Positions 40,789-49,719 are shown, numbered from the stretch's first letter. The stretch: 59,273 nucleotides of DNA from JACNIV01 sp965370415 (GCA_965370415.1 CBDUTJ010000014.1:1-59273), one strand, 5' to 3'. Numbers and translations are program-made. Notes: generated by a model not told the origin, from the letters alone.

Positions 40789-42120
40789 ATGAAAAAAGTA
40801 AGATTAATATTTATTTTAATGCTGATGATATCAGCGCTTTCAGCGATCACGCTGGAAGAAAGCATAGAGCTGGCAAAAGAGAATAACAAAGAACTGCTGG
40901 CAGAGAAAAGTGCTTTCAGATCTGCTGACTGGAGTAAGAAAAATGCTCTTACGAATTTCTTACCCAAAGTATCATTCAATTCCACTCTGGTTCGCATCGA
41001 TGATGATACTTATGATAAAGCAAATGCTCCTATACAGATTCCTGAATTTGGTTTGGAATTTCCTTCGATGTTCCCTGTGTACAAAACCACTTACACAAAC
41101 GATATTTCAATTCAGCAATCTATCTTCAATGGCGGGAAAGTTATATTGGGTTATCAGTTGGCTGGATTAGCCAAAAAGCAGGCTTACCTTGCCCTGCAAA
41201 GTAAAGAGAAAGATGTTTCTTATGCGATAGCTTCCACATATTTCGGAATTCTTAAATTGCAAGACCTGCATACACTTTCCCAGAAAAGCCTGGAATCAAC
41301 TCTTTCTCACTTGGAAAAGGTGCAGAAAAACTATGATGTGGGAACAGCTAAAAGATCGGATGTACTGCAATGGCAGGTGAAAATGAAGAACGATGAAACT
41401 TCACTTTCAGAAATTGGGAACAGTATTGACGAGCTTTACGGTTTCTGGCAGATACTGCTGGGAAAAAAAGAAAGTATGGAACCTTCCGGGATAGACATAA
41501 CTGAATACGATTTTGAAACACTGCAATATGCTGGGATGGGAAAAAATGAATTGGAAAAAGCTGCTAATGAGTTTTTGGCAGAAGTAGAAAAAACCAGTCC
41601 CACCATTCAAACTTTGGATCTAGTTGGGAAAATGATGAAGAAGAATTATTGTATGGCAAAAGGTGAATTTCTGCCGTCTTTGAATTTGCAATTCTCATAT
41701 CAGTTCGAAAGCGATGATGAATTTGATTTTGATGGAGAAGACAATTGGAATTTGGTTGCTGCGCTTTCCGTTCCTATTTTTACCAGTGGAACAAATTATT
41801 CCAACCTGAAAAAAGCAAAATACAATCTCAAAAAAACACAATTTGAAACTGAATCCGCCCAGGAAAATTATATGGTTACTGCAAAGAACGTTTTTTACAA
41901 ATTAATTACCAAAGCCAGAACTGTGGAAGATAACAAAACAGCGTTGGAATTTGCCAGAGAAAATCACAATATAATTAATGAGCTTTACACACAGGGGATG
42001 GTGACCAACAGCGAACTTCTGGATGCCGAAGCAATGCTTTTTGGGAGTGAAATGAACTTGGTTGCATCCTACTACGATTATATCCTATTAAAATATGAAA
42101 TAAAAAAATATACGGAATAA
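40789..42120 (+). CDS. TolC-family outer-membrane efflux protein
   Basis: 443 residues. A Sec signal (LMLMISALSA) leads to two OEP repeats starting ITLEESIELAKENNKELLAE and continuing with QKNYDVGTAKRSDVLQWQVK; the second half has NLVAALSVPIFTSGTNYSNL and NELYTQGMVTNSELLDAEAM. The paired TolC motifs (coiled-coil turns before L/V..A) are complete, so the protein should form the trimeric channel-tunnel. GAGG RBS. It precedes the adaptor gene by 12 bases. Confidence 0.93.
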   Translation: MKKVRLIFILMLMISALSAITLEESIELAKENNKELLAEKSAFRSADWSKKNALTNFLPKVSFNSTLVRIDDDTYDKANAPIQIPEFGLEFPSMFPVYKTTYTNDISIQQSIFNGGKVILGYQLAGLAKKQAYLALQSKEKDVSYAIASTYFGILKLQDLHTLSQKSLESTLSHLEKVQKNYDVGTAKRSDVLQWQVKMKNDETSLSEIGNSIDELYGFWQILLGKKESMEPSGIDITEYDFETLQYAGMGKNELEKAANEFLAEVEKTSPTIQTLDLVGKMMKKNYCMAKGEFLPSLNLQFSYQFESDDEFDFDGEDNWNLVAALSVPIFTSGTNYSNLKKAKYNLKKTQFETESAQENYMVTAKNVFYKLITKARTVEDNKTALEFARENHNIINELYTQGMVTNSELLDAEAMLFGSEMNLVASYYDYILLKYEIKKYTE

Positions 42121-42132
42121 CAGGAGGATAAG

Positions 42133-43143
42133 ATGTGTAAGAAATTAATAATATTGGCTGCTGTATTTGCTTTTGTGCTAATGGGTTGCCAAAAGAAAGC
42201 TGAACAGGAAGAAGTTAAAGAGGAATTCACAGGTGCCAGAGAAGTAAAAGTTGCCACAGCCAGGTTGGGTGATATTTCCAGCTATATTGAATTCAGCGGA
42301 AAGATAGAAGCAGAAAAAACAGTCAACATCGCACCGTCGATGTCCGGAAGAATTGATAAGCTGATAGTGGATGTTGGAAACATAGTTAAGAAGGGTGACC
42401 TTTTGGCAAAACTGGATGATACACAATTGAAACAAGCCAAAACCCAATATATCAATATGGAAAAGAATTACAAAAGAATGCAGGAACTACAGAAAACTGG
42501 AGCTATCGATGGAGCTACTTTCGATGAAGTGGAAACCGGTTACAAAGTTGCAAAATCTTCCTACGAATTTATGCTGAAAAACACCGAGATCAGAGCTCCT
42601 ATCGATGGTGTGATAACTGTGATCTTTAAAAAAGAAGGTGAACATTATGATGCCATGATGGACCCGATGCTGCTGAGAATGATGAATTTGGATGAGATCA
42701 AAGCAAAGATACAGGTTTCCGATACTGATATTAATAAGATCATGAAAGGGCAGAAAGTTACAATAAAGGTAAGCAGTTCCGATGAAGTATTTACAGGTAA
42801 AGTTTCGTTCGTATCTCTCGAAGCGGATATGATGTCCGGAACTTTCAATGTGGAAATTGCTATAAAGAATAGAGATAATACCTTGAAACACAACCAGTTC
42901 GCTCGCATTAAAGTTCTCACAAAAACATCTGAAAATACGATAATTGTTCCACAGCAGGCTATTCTGGATGCAAATCATGTTTTTATTATAGAAAATGACA
43001 AAGCAGTTAAAAAATATGTAACACTGGGTTTGGAAAATGAATACGAGATTGAAACTACAGAAGGACTGCAAGATGGCGAAATAGTAATTATCCGTGGGAA
43101 TATAGGTCTCTCCGAAGGGGATAAGGTTGAGATTAGCCACTAA
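42133..43143 (+). CDS. RND efflux periplasmic adaptor (HlyD/AcrA family) lipoprotein
   Basis: 336 residues with AGGAGG RBS. Lipobox FVLMGC (Cys19). A barrel-sandwich domain follows (SGKIEAEKTVNIAPSMSGRI, VDVGNIVKKGDLLAKLDD), then a short alpha-hairpin (KTQYINMEKNYKRMQELQKT), the returning lipoyl half (NTEIRAPIDGVI) and beta-barrel and membrane-proximal domains. It bridges the RND pump and TolC. Its last two residues and TAA stop (43135-43143) are encoded within the left terminal repeat of the GxxExxY cassette, which suggests the original C-terminus may have been altered. Confidence 0.94.
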   Translation: MCKKLIILAAVFAFVLMGCQKKAEQEEVKEEFTGAREVKVATARLGDISSYIEFSGKIEAEKTVNIAPSMSGRIDKLIVDVGNIVKKGDLLAKLDDTQLKQAKTQYINMEKNYKRMQELQKTGAIDGATFDEVETGYKVAKSSYEFMLKNTEIRAPIDGVITVIFKKEGEHYDAMMDPMLLRMMNLDEIKAKIQVSDTDINKIMKGQKVTIKVSSSDEVFTGKVSFVSLEADMMSGTFNVEIAIKNRDNTLKHNQFARIKVLTKTSENTIIVPQQAILDANHVFIIENDKAVKKYVTLGLENEYEIETTEGLQDGEIVIIRGNIGLSEGDKVEISH

Positions 43144-43627
43144 GTGCACTAAGAAACACGAAGAAAGGACTTAAAATGAAAAAAGAACTTCTATGTAAAG
43201 ATGAAGTGTATGAAATTATAGGTGCCGCAATTGAAGTTCATAAAGAACTTGGTTCTGGATTTCTTGAGTCTGTTTATGAAGAAGCAATGGTATATGAGTC
43301 AAAGAAGAAAAAGATTCCCTTTGAAACTCAGGTGAAAATTCCAATTTTTTACAAAGCGCATAAATTTCAGAAAGTATTTATTGCTGATTATATTGGATTT
43401 AAAAAAATTATTGTTGAATTTAAGTGCATACCATGTTTAACAAAAGTTGAAGAAGCACAAATATTAAATTATTTGAAAGCAACAAAACTAAAAGTAGGAT
43501 TATTAATTAATTTCGGTAGTAAAGATAAATTAGAATGGAAAAGGTATATTTTAACATAAAGTACGAAGGGAATTGGATTTTGGGAATTTAAAAAATCTTC
43601 GTGTTTCTTAGTGTCCTTCGTGGCTAA
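43133..43627 (+). mobile_element. Terminal-inverted-repeat cassette carrying a GxxExxY gene
   Basis: A 32-base terminal inverted repeat occupies 43133-43164 (starts TTAGCCACTAAG, ends AAACACGAAGA) and 43596-43627 (starts TCTTCGTGTTT, ends CTTCGTGGCTAA); by eye 28 of 32 positions match as inverted copies. One gene lies inside. The unit separates the adaptor from its RND pump gene, keeps operon orientation, and leaves the pump RBS intact just beyond the right end. Confidence 0.65.
43176..43559 (+). CDS. GxxExxY protein (PD-(D/E)XK-nuclease-like fold)
   Basis: 127 residues, AAAGGAC RBS region. The name-giving motif is GFLESVY at residues 28-34 inside VHKELGSGFLESVYEEAM. It is followed by a strand pair DYIGFKKIIVEFKC resembling the nuclease-fold E-x-K core, and KVGLLINFGSK. 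The family is widespread in environmental anaerobes and has no settled function. Located inside a 32-base inverted-repeat cassette between efflux genes, it is unlikely to take part in transport. Confidence 0.92.
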   Translation: MKKELLCKDEVYEIIGAAIEVHKELGSGFLESVYEEAMVYESKKKKIPFETQVKIPIFYKAHKFQKVFIADYIGFKKIIVEFKCIPCLTKVEEAQILNYLKATKLKVGLLINFGSKDKLEWKRYILT

Positions 43628-43642
43628 ATAAAAGGTGGGAAA

Positions 43643-46600
43643 ATGAAATTAGCAGAATTTTCAGTAAATAAACGAGTAACAATATTTATTATAACTGTAC
43701 TCATTATAATTATGGGCGGAATATCTTTCTTCAGATTGGGTCTGGAAATATTCCCGGATATGGATTACCCGGTCATTTCGATCGTAACTCCCTATTATGG
43801 GGCTTCTCCGCAGGATGTTGAAGAGACAGTTACGGAAACAATCGAGACGGCAATTGCTTCTGTAAAAAATATAAAAACTATCAAATCGGAAAGCCTGGAG
43901 AATGCTTCCTTGATAATGGTTGAATTCAACTGGGGAGCTAACCTGGATTTTGCAGCGCAAGATCTGCGGGACGTGATCGATCAGATAACAGATTATCTTC
44001 CTGATGATGTATCCAGACCTCTTGTGATGAAATTCAATTTGTCTCAGATGCCGATATTGATGTATGGTGTAACCGGTGCGGAAAATACTTACGAACTCCG
44101 TAAAATACTGGAAGATGAAGTATCCACTAAACTCAAACACCTGAAAGGTGTGGGAACAGTGATGATATATGGTGGTGATGAACTGGAAAAACAGATCATC
44201 GTGGATAAAGAAAAGATCGAACAATACAATATCTCCATCGATGATATTGTGCAGATAGTTGCAGCAGGAAACCTGAATATGTCTGCCGGACATATTCAAC
44301 AGAGGAAAGATGAATTTCTGCTGAGAACAATGGCTCAATACAAATCGATTGAAGAGATAAATAATTTACCGATAAAGCTTACTAACACCGGTAAAACAAT
44401 TTATCTGAAAGACGTAGCTTCAGTGCAGGATGGATTTAAAGAAAGACGCAATAGATTTAGAACCAATAAAATTCCCACAGCCATGATCATTGTTGCCAAG
44501 GAGTCTGGAGCAAACACTCTCACAGTAACCGATCGTGTAAAGAAAGAGGTCGTTCTCATCGAAGAAGAATTTAAAGATGACCTTGAATTTTACATGGTGA
44601 TGGATATGGGACTTCCAATATCCAGAATTACTTCTGGAGCCGTAGCTAACCTGATAGTTGGTGGCATCCTGGCTATTGCTATCATGTTCATGTTCCTGCG
44701 TAACTGGCGACCGACTCTGGCAATTTCATTGGCAATTCCTATTTCAGTTGTAGCCACTTTCATTCCTATATACCTCGCTAATTTCACTTTGAACATAATG
44801 ACGCTGGGAGGTCTTGCCTTGGGTGTGGGAATGCTGGTGGATAATTCCATTGTGGTTATAGAAAATATCTATCGTCACCTGGAGATGGGAAAAACCAAGT
44901 TTAAGGCTGCTAAGGTTGGTGCAAGTGAAGTTGCAATGGCTATCACAGCTTCCACGCTTACTACTATCGCTGTGTTCTTCCCAATGATCTTTGCCGAGGG
45001 AATGACAGGTATCCTGGTTCGCGGACTTGCACTTACAGTTGCATTTTCTTTGGCTGCATCACTCTTTGTTTCGCTCACCATTGTACCGGTAATCGCATCC
45101 ATTATTTTTCGTAAAGCAAAAGACAGACCGCAGGTTGACAGATCGGAAGCTTTTTTCGATGGAATTAAAAACAGGTATAAGAAAATTCTTATCTGGGGAT
45201 TGGCTCATAAAACCAGGACGATTGTAATAGTAGGAGTGCTTTTTCTGCTTACTCTTCTTATTCCAATTTTCGGTATAATTGGAACGGAATTCATGCCGGA
45301 ACGTGACATTCCTTTTATGGTACTGAATGTAAAGATGCCTACAGGAACTCCTTTAGAGGAATCCGATGCTGTAGTAAAACAGATTGAAGATGTCTTTCTT
45401 GAAACAGAAGGAGTAATGAATGTAATGGCAATGGTTGGTCCGATGAGTGATGCGCAGGCATTGGCAGATCCCACCAATCCGCAGGAAGTGAACGAATCAC
45501 AGGTCTTCGTAAGATTACATGAACAATCTGAACGCGAACTGAACTATAAAGAGATTCAAGAACAGGTTCGCAGTAAACTTCCAAAAGTAGAAGGTGCGGA
45601 ATTCAACTTTATGTCCAGCGAAGAGATGATGGGTGGAGGAGGAGCCAAACCAATTGAGGTTAGTATTTATGGAAAAGATCTGGATAAATTGAAAGAAATC
45701 TCCATGTTGATAGAAAAACGCATGAACAAAGTAGAACATGTTACGGATGTTGTTAACAGTATGAAGCAAGGGAAGCCCGAATTTCATATCATAATAGATA
45801 AAGATAAAGCTTTCAAATACGGGCTTACAGCCGCACAGATCGCTTCTACCATAAAAACGTCTTCCCTGGGAACACTATGTGGGATCTTCCGAAAAGGTGG
45901 GGAAGAGATAGACATCACAGTACGTCTGGAAGAAGAAAAACGCAACAGCTTCGAAGATATAATGCATTTATCAATAATCTCTCCAATGGGATTTTCTATT
46001 CCTTTAAACCAGATAGCTCACCTGGAACCGGCTGAAGGACCACGCAAAATAACTCACGAAAAACAGAGCAGAAAAGTTCTGATCTCTGCAAGCGTGACCG
46101 GCACCAATGATATGGGTGGTACAGTTAAAAACATTCAAGCTGCCATTGCTGATATCGAGGAGAATCTTCCTTCGGGCTATTATTTGGATTTTGGTGGAGC
46201 TTACGAAGATATGCAGGAAGCATTTGTAACTCTGGGACTGGCACTTCTGCTGGCTATTATTCTGGTTTACAGTGTAATGGCATCTCAATTTGAATCGCTG
46301 CGGCAACCGTTCATAGTGATGTTCACAATGCCGCTGGCAGTTATCGGAGTAATGCTGATATTGGGTATTACGGGGACAACCCTTTCTGTAGTTAGTTTTG
46401 TGGGAGGAATAATACTGGCTGGTATCGTGGTAAATAACGGCATTGTACTTATCGACCACATTAATCAATTGCGGATGAGCGGAATGGTAAAATATGAAGC
46501 TATCCTGCAGGGTGGTATGGACAGGCTTCGCCCGGTTTTGATAACTGCTCTTACTACAATTGGCGGGATGCTACCAATGGCTATCAGCAGCGGTGAAGGT

Positions 46601-46729
46601 TCCGAACTAAAATCTCCCATGGCTCTCACAGTTATCGGTGGTCTTATCAGCGCTACTTTCCTTACATTGATAGTTATTCCCATAATTTATAGTGTTGTTG
46701 CTAAGAGGAAAAAGAGAGTAGAAGAATAG
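43643..46729 (+). CDS. RND multidrug efflux permease (AcrB/HAE1-like)
   Basis: 1028 residues, the usual full length. The N-terminal helix precedes the porter domain (DYPVISIVTPYYGASPQDVE). The proton-relay helix contains GMLVDNSIVVIENIYRH, with Asp-Asn where AcrB has Asp-Asp, as in many HAE1 pumps. The second half repeats the fold (MASQFESLRQPFIVMFTMPL, GGIILAGIVVNNGIVLIDHI). It ends in a basic tail. With the adaptor and TolC it forms a tripartite pump of unknown substrate. GGTGGG RBS directly after the cassette end. Confidence 0.95.
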   Translation: MKLAEFSVNKRVTIFIITVLIIIMGGISFFRLGLEIFPDMDYPVISIVTPYYGASPQDVEETVTETIETAIASVKNIKTIKSESLENASLIMVEFNWGANLDFAAQDLRDVIDQITDYLPDDVSRPLVMKFNLSQMPILMYGVTGAENTYELRKILEDEVSTKLKHLKGVGTVMIYGGDELEKQIIVDKEKIEQYNISIDDIVQIVAAGNLNMSAGHIQQRKDEFLLRTMAQYKSIEEINNLPIKLTNTGKTIYLKDVASVQDGFKERRNRFRTNKIPTAMIIVAKESGANTLTVTDRVKKEVVLIEEEFKDDLEFYMVMDMGLPISRITSGAVANLIVGGILAIAIMFMFLRNWRPTLAISLAIPISVVATFIPIYLANFTLNIMTLGGLALGVGMLVDNSIVVIENIYRHLEMGKTKFKAAKVGASEVAMAITASTLTTIAVFFPMIFAEGMTGILVRGLALTVAFSLAASLFVSLTIVPVIASIIFRKAKDRPQVDRSEAFFDGIKNRYKKILIWGLAHKTRTIVIVGVLFLLTLLIPIFGIIGTEFMPERDIPFMVLNVKMPTGTPLEESDAVVKQIEDVFLETEGVMNVMAMVGPMSDAQALADPTNPQEVNESQVFVRLHEQSERELNYKEIQEQVRSKLPKVEGAEFNFMSSEEMMGGGGAKPIEVSIYGKDLDKLKEISMLIEKRMNKVEHVTDVVNSMKQGKPEFHIIIDKDKAFKYGLTAAQIASTIKTSSLGTLCGIFRKGGEEIDITVRLEEEKRNSFEDIMHLSIISPMGFSIPLNQIAHLEPAEGPRKITHEKQSRKVLISASVTGTNDMGGTVKNIQAAIADIEENLPSGYYLDFGGAYEDMQEAFVTLGLALLLAIILVYSVMASQFESLRQPFIVMFTMPLAVIGVMLILGITGTTLSVVSFVGGIILAGIVVNNGIVLIDHINQLRMSGMVKYEAILQGGMDRLRPVLITALTTIGGMLPMAISSGEGSELKSPMALTVIGGLISATFLTLIVIPIIYSVVAKRKKRVEE

Positions 46730-46740
46730 ATTGGAGAACT

Positions 46741-46850
46741 CACCCCCTGCCCCTCTCTTTGCCATAAGAGAGGGGAGATGGGGAAGATGTGAATGAACTG
46801 TCTTTGCGAGAAATCTTACGAAAAAAATCTAACGAAGCAATCTCAATGAA
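46741..46850. repeat. Intergenic repeats after the RND gene
   Basis: A perfect ten-base stem CCCCTCTCTT/AAGAGAGGGG (46750-46775) begins 20 bases past the RND stop; it lacks a T-run and its style matches the purine-rich repeats near 28100 and 28730. GTCTTTGCGAG ... GAAGCAATCTC (46800-46845) is roughly the inverse of 35012-35056. The remaining gap to 47019 holds a minus-strand remnant and a CTCGTTCA palindrome (46992-47011). Confidence 0.55.
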
Positions 46851-46982
46851 TTAAGGATTTGTTAAACCTTGCGAAGTTTGTGTAGAGACTACCCTCATTC
46901 TTTTCTTTCTCAACAGGTACAATCCAATACTGGCTAATGTGAAGAGAACAATGCTCAACACTCCTTCGATTCCTGGAGAAAA
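46851..46982 (-). pseudogene. C-terminal remnant with a sorting-signal-like PG-helix-RKKR tail
   Basis: A stop-to-stop minus-strand frame of 43 codons without a usable start encodes SPGIEGVLSIVLF, then a hydrophobic stretch and LLRKKRMR before the TAA at 46853-46851. The order (Pro-Gly, about 20 hydrophobic residues, basic cluster) resembles C-terminal membrane-anchor/sorting tails. The upstream part of any gene is missing and replaced by the palindrome at 46992-47011. It may be the stump of a surface-protein gene, or chance. Confidence 0.35.
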
Positions 46983-47019
46983 TTAAAGATACTCGTTCAT
47001 TAGTGAACGAGCTACAAGA

Positions 47020-47589
47020 TCACATCATCCCGGGTTTCTGGTTTTGTTCCGAACGTCTCACAACTTCTTTTATGCGGTGCTGTCTGGTTGCTTCTCTTTT
47101 AGCTGCAGATACCCAGCTGATATACATATTCTTGTATGAATCTGTAAAATTATTGAAATTCAACCACGCTGTATCATTTACTTTCAAAGCTCTTTCCAAC
47201 TCGGGCAACATTTCAATTTTTCGTGTAGAAGAATATGCTTTCTGCCAATTACCATTCTTTTTTGCAGCATCGATCTTCTTCAAGCCTGCTGGTGTCATCT
47301 TTCTTTCTTCTATCATTTTTTCAGCTCGTTTCCTATTTATCTCCGACCAGACACTGTTATCGTTTCGAGGTGTATATTTCTGCATATATTTTTCATCATC
47401 GATCCTTTTTATTAAGCTATCGATCCAGCCAAAACAAATAGCTTCTTCTACTGCATCTTCATAAGAAATTCTTGGTTTACCTGTATGTTTTTTATAGTAG
47501 ATGAGCCATATTTCGTTTTGAGTAACATGATTTTCTTCCAGCCACTTACGCCATTGTTGGCGGGTGGTAACGTAGAGAGTATTTTCCAT
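47020..47589 (-). CDS. YdeI/OmpD-associated family protein
   Basis: 189 residues. Family features: TRQQWRKWLEENHVTQNEIW near the start, then WLIYYKKHTGKPRISYEDAV, EEAICFGWIDSLIKRID, YTPRNDNSVWSEINRKRAEK and MTPAGLKKIDAAKKNG. A helical end is rich in Arg/Lys. Distant members have been tied to bacteriocin resistance or OmpD, but the activity is unknown. It is the last gene of the minus-strand block, nine bases after the disrupted methyltransferase gene. Confidence 0.9.
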   Translation of the reverse strand: MENTLYVTTRQQWRKWLEENHVTQNEIWLIYYKKHTGKPRISYEDAVEEAICFGWIDSLIKRIDDEKYMQKYTPRNDNSVWSEINRKRAEKMIEERKMTPAGLKKIDAAKKNGNWQKAYSSTRKIEMLPELERALKVNDTAWLNFNNFTDSYKNMYISWVSAAKREATRQHRIKEVVRRSEQNQKPGMM

Positions 47590-47598
47590 ATTTACTCT

Positions 47599-48300
47599 CT
47601 ATTTCTTTCCAACAATAAACACAGAAGATGCCGGTGCAAATCCGTTTTTAATTATATGTTCTTTTATTTTTTCACCCTCGTTCTTCAAAGATGAAAATTC
47701 TTCTTTACCTTTGAGTCTTTCTAAACCCATCTCGATGACTTTCAGTTGACCGTTTACAAATTTTTCCTTTTTAGGATTTTCAATGTTCAATGCATATTCG
47801 ATTAAATCATAATCGGTAAGTTCCAGAGCATCTATTATCGTTTTAATCTCATCTTTAGAAAAAGTAGGATCATGTTTCTCACCGAATATCGTATCGATCT
47901 TTGCCCACCAGTGATGCAGGAGAACATGTGATCTCCGGGCTTCATCCTGTTGGTTGGAAAGCATTTCGTTGATTATGAAATTGCCGCCTTTTTTCAATAC
48001 ACGCTTCATTTCAATCAAAGTTTTATTGAGGTCTGGCATATGATGAAGTGAATTGGAAATACACACTGTATTGAAAGTCTCATCCTGAAAAGACATTTTT
48101 GCAGCATCCATGATCTGGAATTAAACATCTTTGAACTTTTCTTTGAACGCTTTTTCTGCCCGTTCAGAAGCATCGATAGCAGTTATTTCATCAAAGCTTT
48201 TAAATTCTTTGATAAGATTCATGAATTCACCTCTGCCAGTTGCTACATCCAGGACATTCCCACCATTAATTTCTTTTAATTTCTTTTCTACATTTTGCAT
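47599..48300 (-). pseudogene. SAM-dependent methyltransferase interrupted by one in-frame stop
   Basis: ATG 48300 has AGGAG upstream. The first 59 codons encode motif I (NVLDVATGRGEFMNLI) and the acidic motif II loop (ITAIDASERAEKAF). A TAA at 48123-48121 follows ...EKFKDV. The frame then continues without a shift: FQIMDAAKMSFQDETFNTV, SNSLHHMPDLNKTL and VLKKGGNFIINEM, all expected class I methyltransferase segments. Thus a single nonsense codon splits an otherwise intact gene of about 230 codons. An internal ATG at 48111 could give a fragment lacking the SAM-binding loop. Sequencing error or recent inactivation are both possible. Confidence 0.8.
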
Positions 48301-48398
48301 TTTACTCCTGTCCAAATACGCTTTGAAGATTATAAATATTAAGATTCAATCAAAATGATTGAACCGGTTAAAGTTTTTTTCTTAAAATAAATTCATGG

Positions 48399-48464
48399 AT
48401 TCCCATTGTTATGGGAATGACAAGGAAGAGAAACATAATTGTCATTCCCGACTGGATTGGGAAT
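48399..48464. repeat. Paired ATTCCC/GGGAAT palindromes
   Basis: TTCCCAT-tgtt-ATGGGAA (48400-48417) and ATTCCC...GGGAAT (48444-48464) are arranged so that GTCATTCCC and GGGAATGAC face each other. This is a common style of dispersed intergenic repeat. It lies between the 3' end of the tolC gene and the methyltransferase gene. Confidence 0.55.
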
Positions 48465-48483
48465 CTTGGTTGCTTTTATGGGT

Positions 48484-49719
48484 TTACCATTTCCCCAGAA
48501 TTTTATTAGAAAGCAGCAGGTTTATCTCTTCCTGTTTTCGCAACAGATTATAGTGATGATTATTATACGAAAGCTGGGCATTCTGGTGATCTATCTTTGC
48601 CTTATCCATATCCAGCAGGCTGATCATGCCCAGTCTATACTGCTCCTGCGCCATGTTCAGGTTATCTTCCGCTAATTTCAGTTTATCGGAATATAGAGCA
48701 TACGACCGGTTAAGTGTTTTCAGGTCATTCTGTAGATTGGTTAGTTCGATAGCGTAATCTCTTTTACTGATTTCAAAATCTATTTTTTGTACTCTGAGAT
48801 TTCGCTTTGAACGTGAATATGTTTCACCTTTTTCCAACAGGTTAAAGATGTCGTAGCTGGCAGAGATAGAGAGTGTATTATTGGCTCTTAAATAATCATT
48901 ATAAGCGTAAACATCGTTGTCATCGTTATGAGAAACCGAATAGCTCAGAGTAAAGGATGGCAGGAAGTCCATCATTGTTTGAACCAGGCGGACTTTACTG
49001 CTGGTAAGGCTGTTTTTCTTTTGAAGCAAAGCGTTATTAGATTGGAAGAAATATTTTTCATCGGATATATCAAATTCCGGCTCCACAAAATCATATCCTT
49101 CGTCTGTTATGTTCAAATAAGAAAAAAGGTCTTTTCGGGTTTTGAAAAGTGAATTCTCAGCTTCGTTCACAGAAATTTCATAATCGATAAGTGATATCTC
49201 GCTCTGTTTAAGTTCTAATAGCGATTTTTCACCAGCATCATATTGTACTTTTACCTGGTTGAATATTTTATGCTGAAGTTCCAGATTCTTTTTTTGGATA
49301 CCCAGTATTTTCTGTGATTCCAGAACATTCAAGTATCTGGAGAAAATATAATAAGCAATCTGCTTCCTTTTTTCATCTAGAGATAGATCAGCATTTTTCT
49401 TATCCAGGATAGAAGTGTGGATATTATAATAGGTAGGTTCATTCAAAAAGATGCTTTTACTAATGGAGAGTGATGCGTTTGCATTCCATTCAGGATCGAT
49501 GTCATCAAGGTTTTTATCTTTTCCTGCAGAGATCGAAACCGATGGCAACACACCATACAAGCTGCTGCGCAGATAGCTTTTTGAGTTCTTGTTATTTGCG
49601 AGCTCGCTTTGAATATCGTACGATTTGTCCAATCCTGTTTCTATTAATTGTTCCAGTGTGTACTCCTGTGCAAAAACCAACACAGGAAACATGATGAGTA
49701 TTAACAGTATTTTTTTCAT
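48484..49719 (-). CDS. TolC-family outer-membrane protein, second copy
   Basis: 411 residues with GAGG RBS. Signal peptide LILIMFPVLVFAQ. OEP-type coiled-coil repeats: YTLEQLIETGLDKSYDIQSE, QVKYDAGEKSLLELKQSE, and in the second half AQEYRLGMISLLDMDK with ALSY-like NAQLSYNNHHYNLL. It is only distantly similar to the TolC of the RND operon. On the minus strand it ends the FtsX-permease operon, where it would provide an outer-membrane exit for a MacAB-like exporter. Confidence 0.9.
   Translation of the reverse strand: MKKILLILIMFPVLVFAQEYTLEQLIETGLDKSYDIQSELANNKNSKSYLRSSLYGVLPSVSISAGKDKNLDDIDPEWNANASLSISKSIFLNEPTYYNIHTSILDKKNADLSLDEKRKQIAYYIFSRYLNVLESQKILGIQKKNLELQHKIFNQVKVQYDAGEKSLLELKQSEISLIDYEISVNEAENSLFKTRKDLFSYLNITDEGYDFVEPEFDISDEKYFFQSNNALLQKKNSLTSSKVRLVQTMMDFLPSFTLSYSVSHNDDNDVYAYNDYLRANNTLSISASYDIFNLLEKGETYSRSKRNLRVQKIDFEISKRDYAIELTNLQNDLKTLNRSYALYSDKLKLAEDNLNMAQEQYRLGMISLLDMDKAKIDHQNAQLSYNNHHYNLLRKQEEINLLLSNKILGKW

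Noticed and set aside
42487..43149. 220-codon open frame on the minus strand opposite the RND adaptor gene
   Set aside because: It is the mirror of a strongly supported coding region, has no RBS or recognisable domain and a composition typical of an antisense shadow.
43661..44338. 225-codon open frame on the minus strand opposite the RND permease gene
   Set aside because: Antisense to conserved RND sequence; no family features and no start context.
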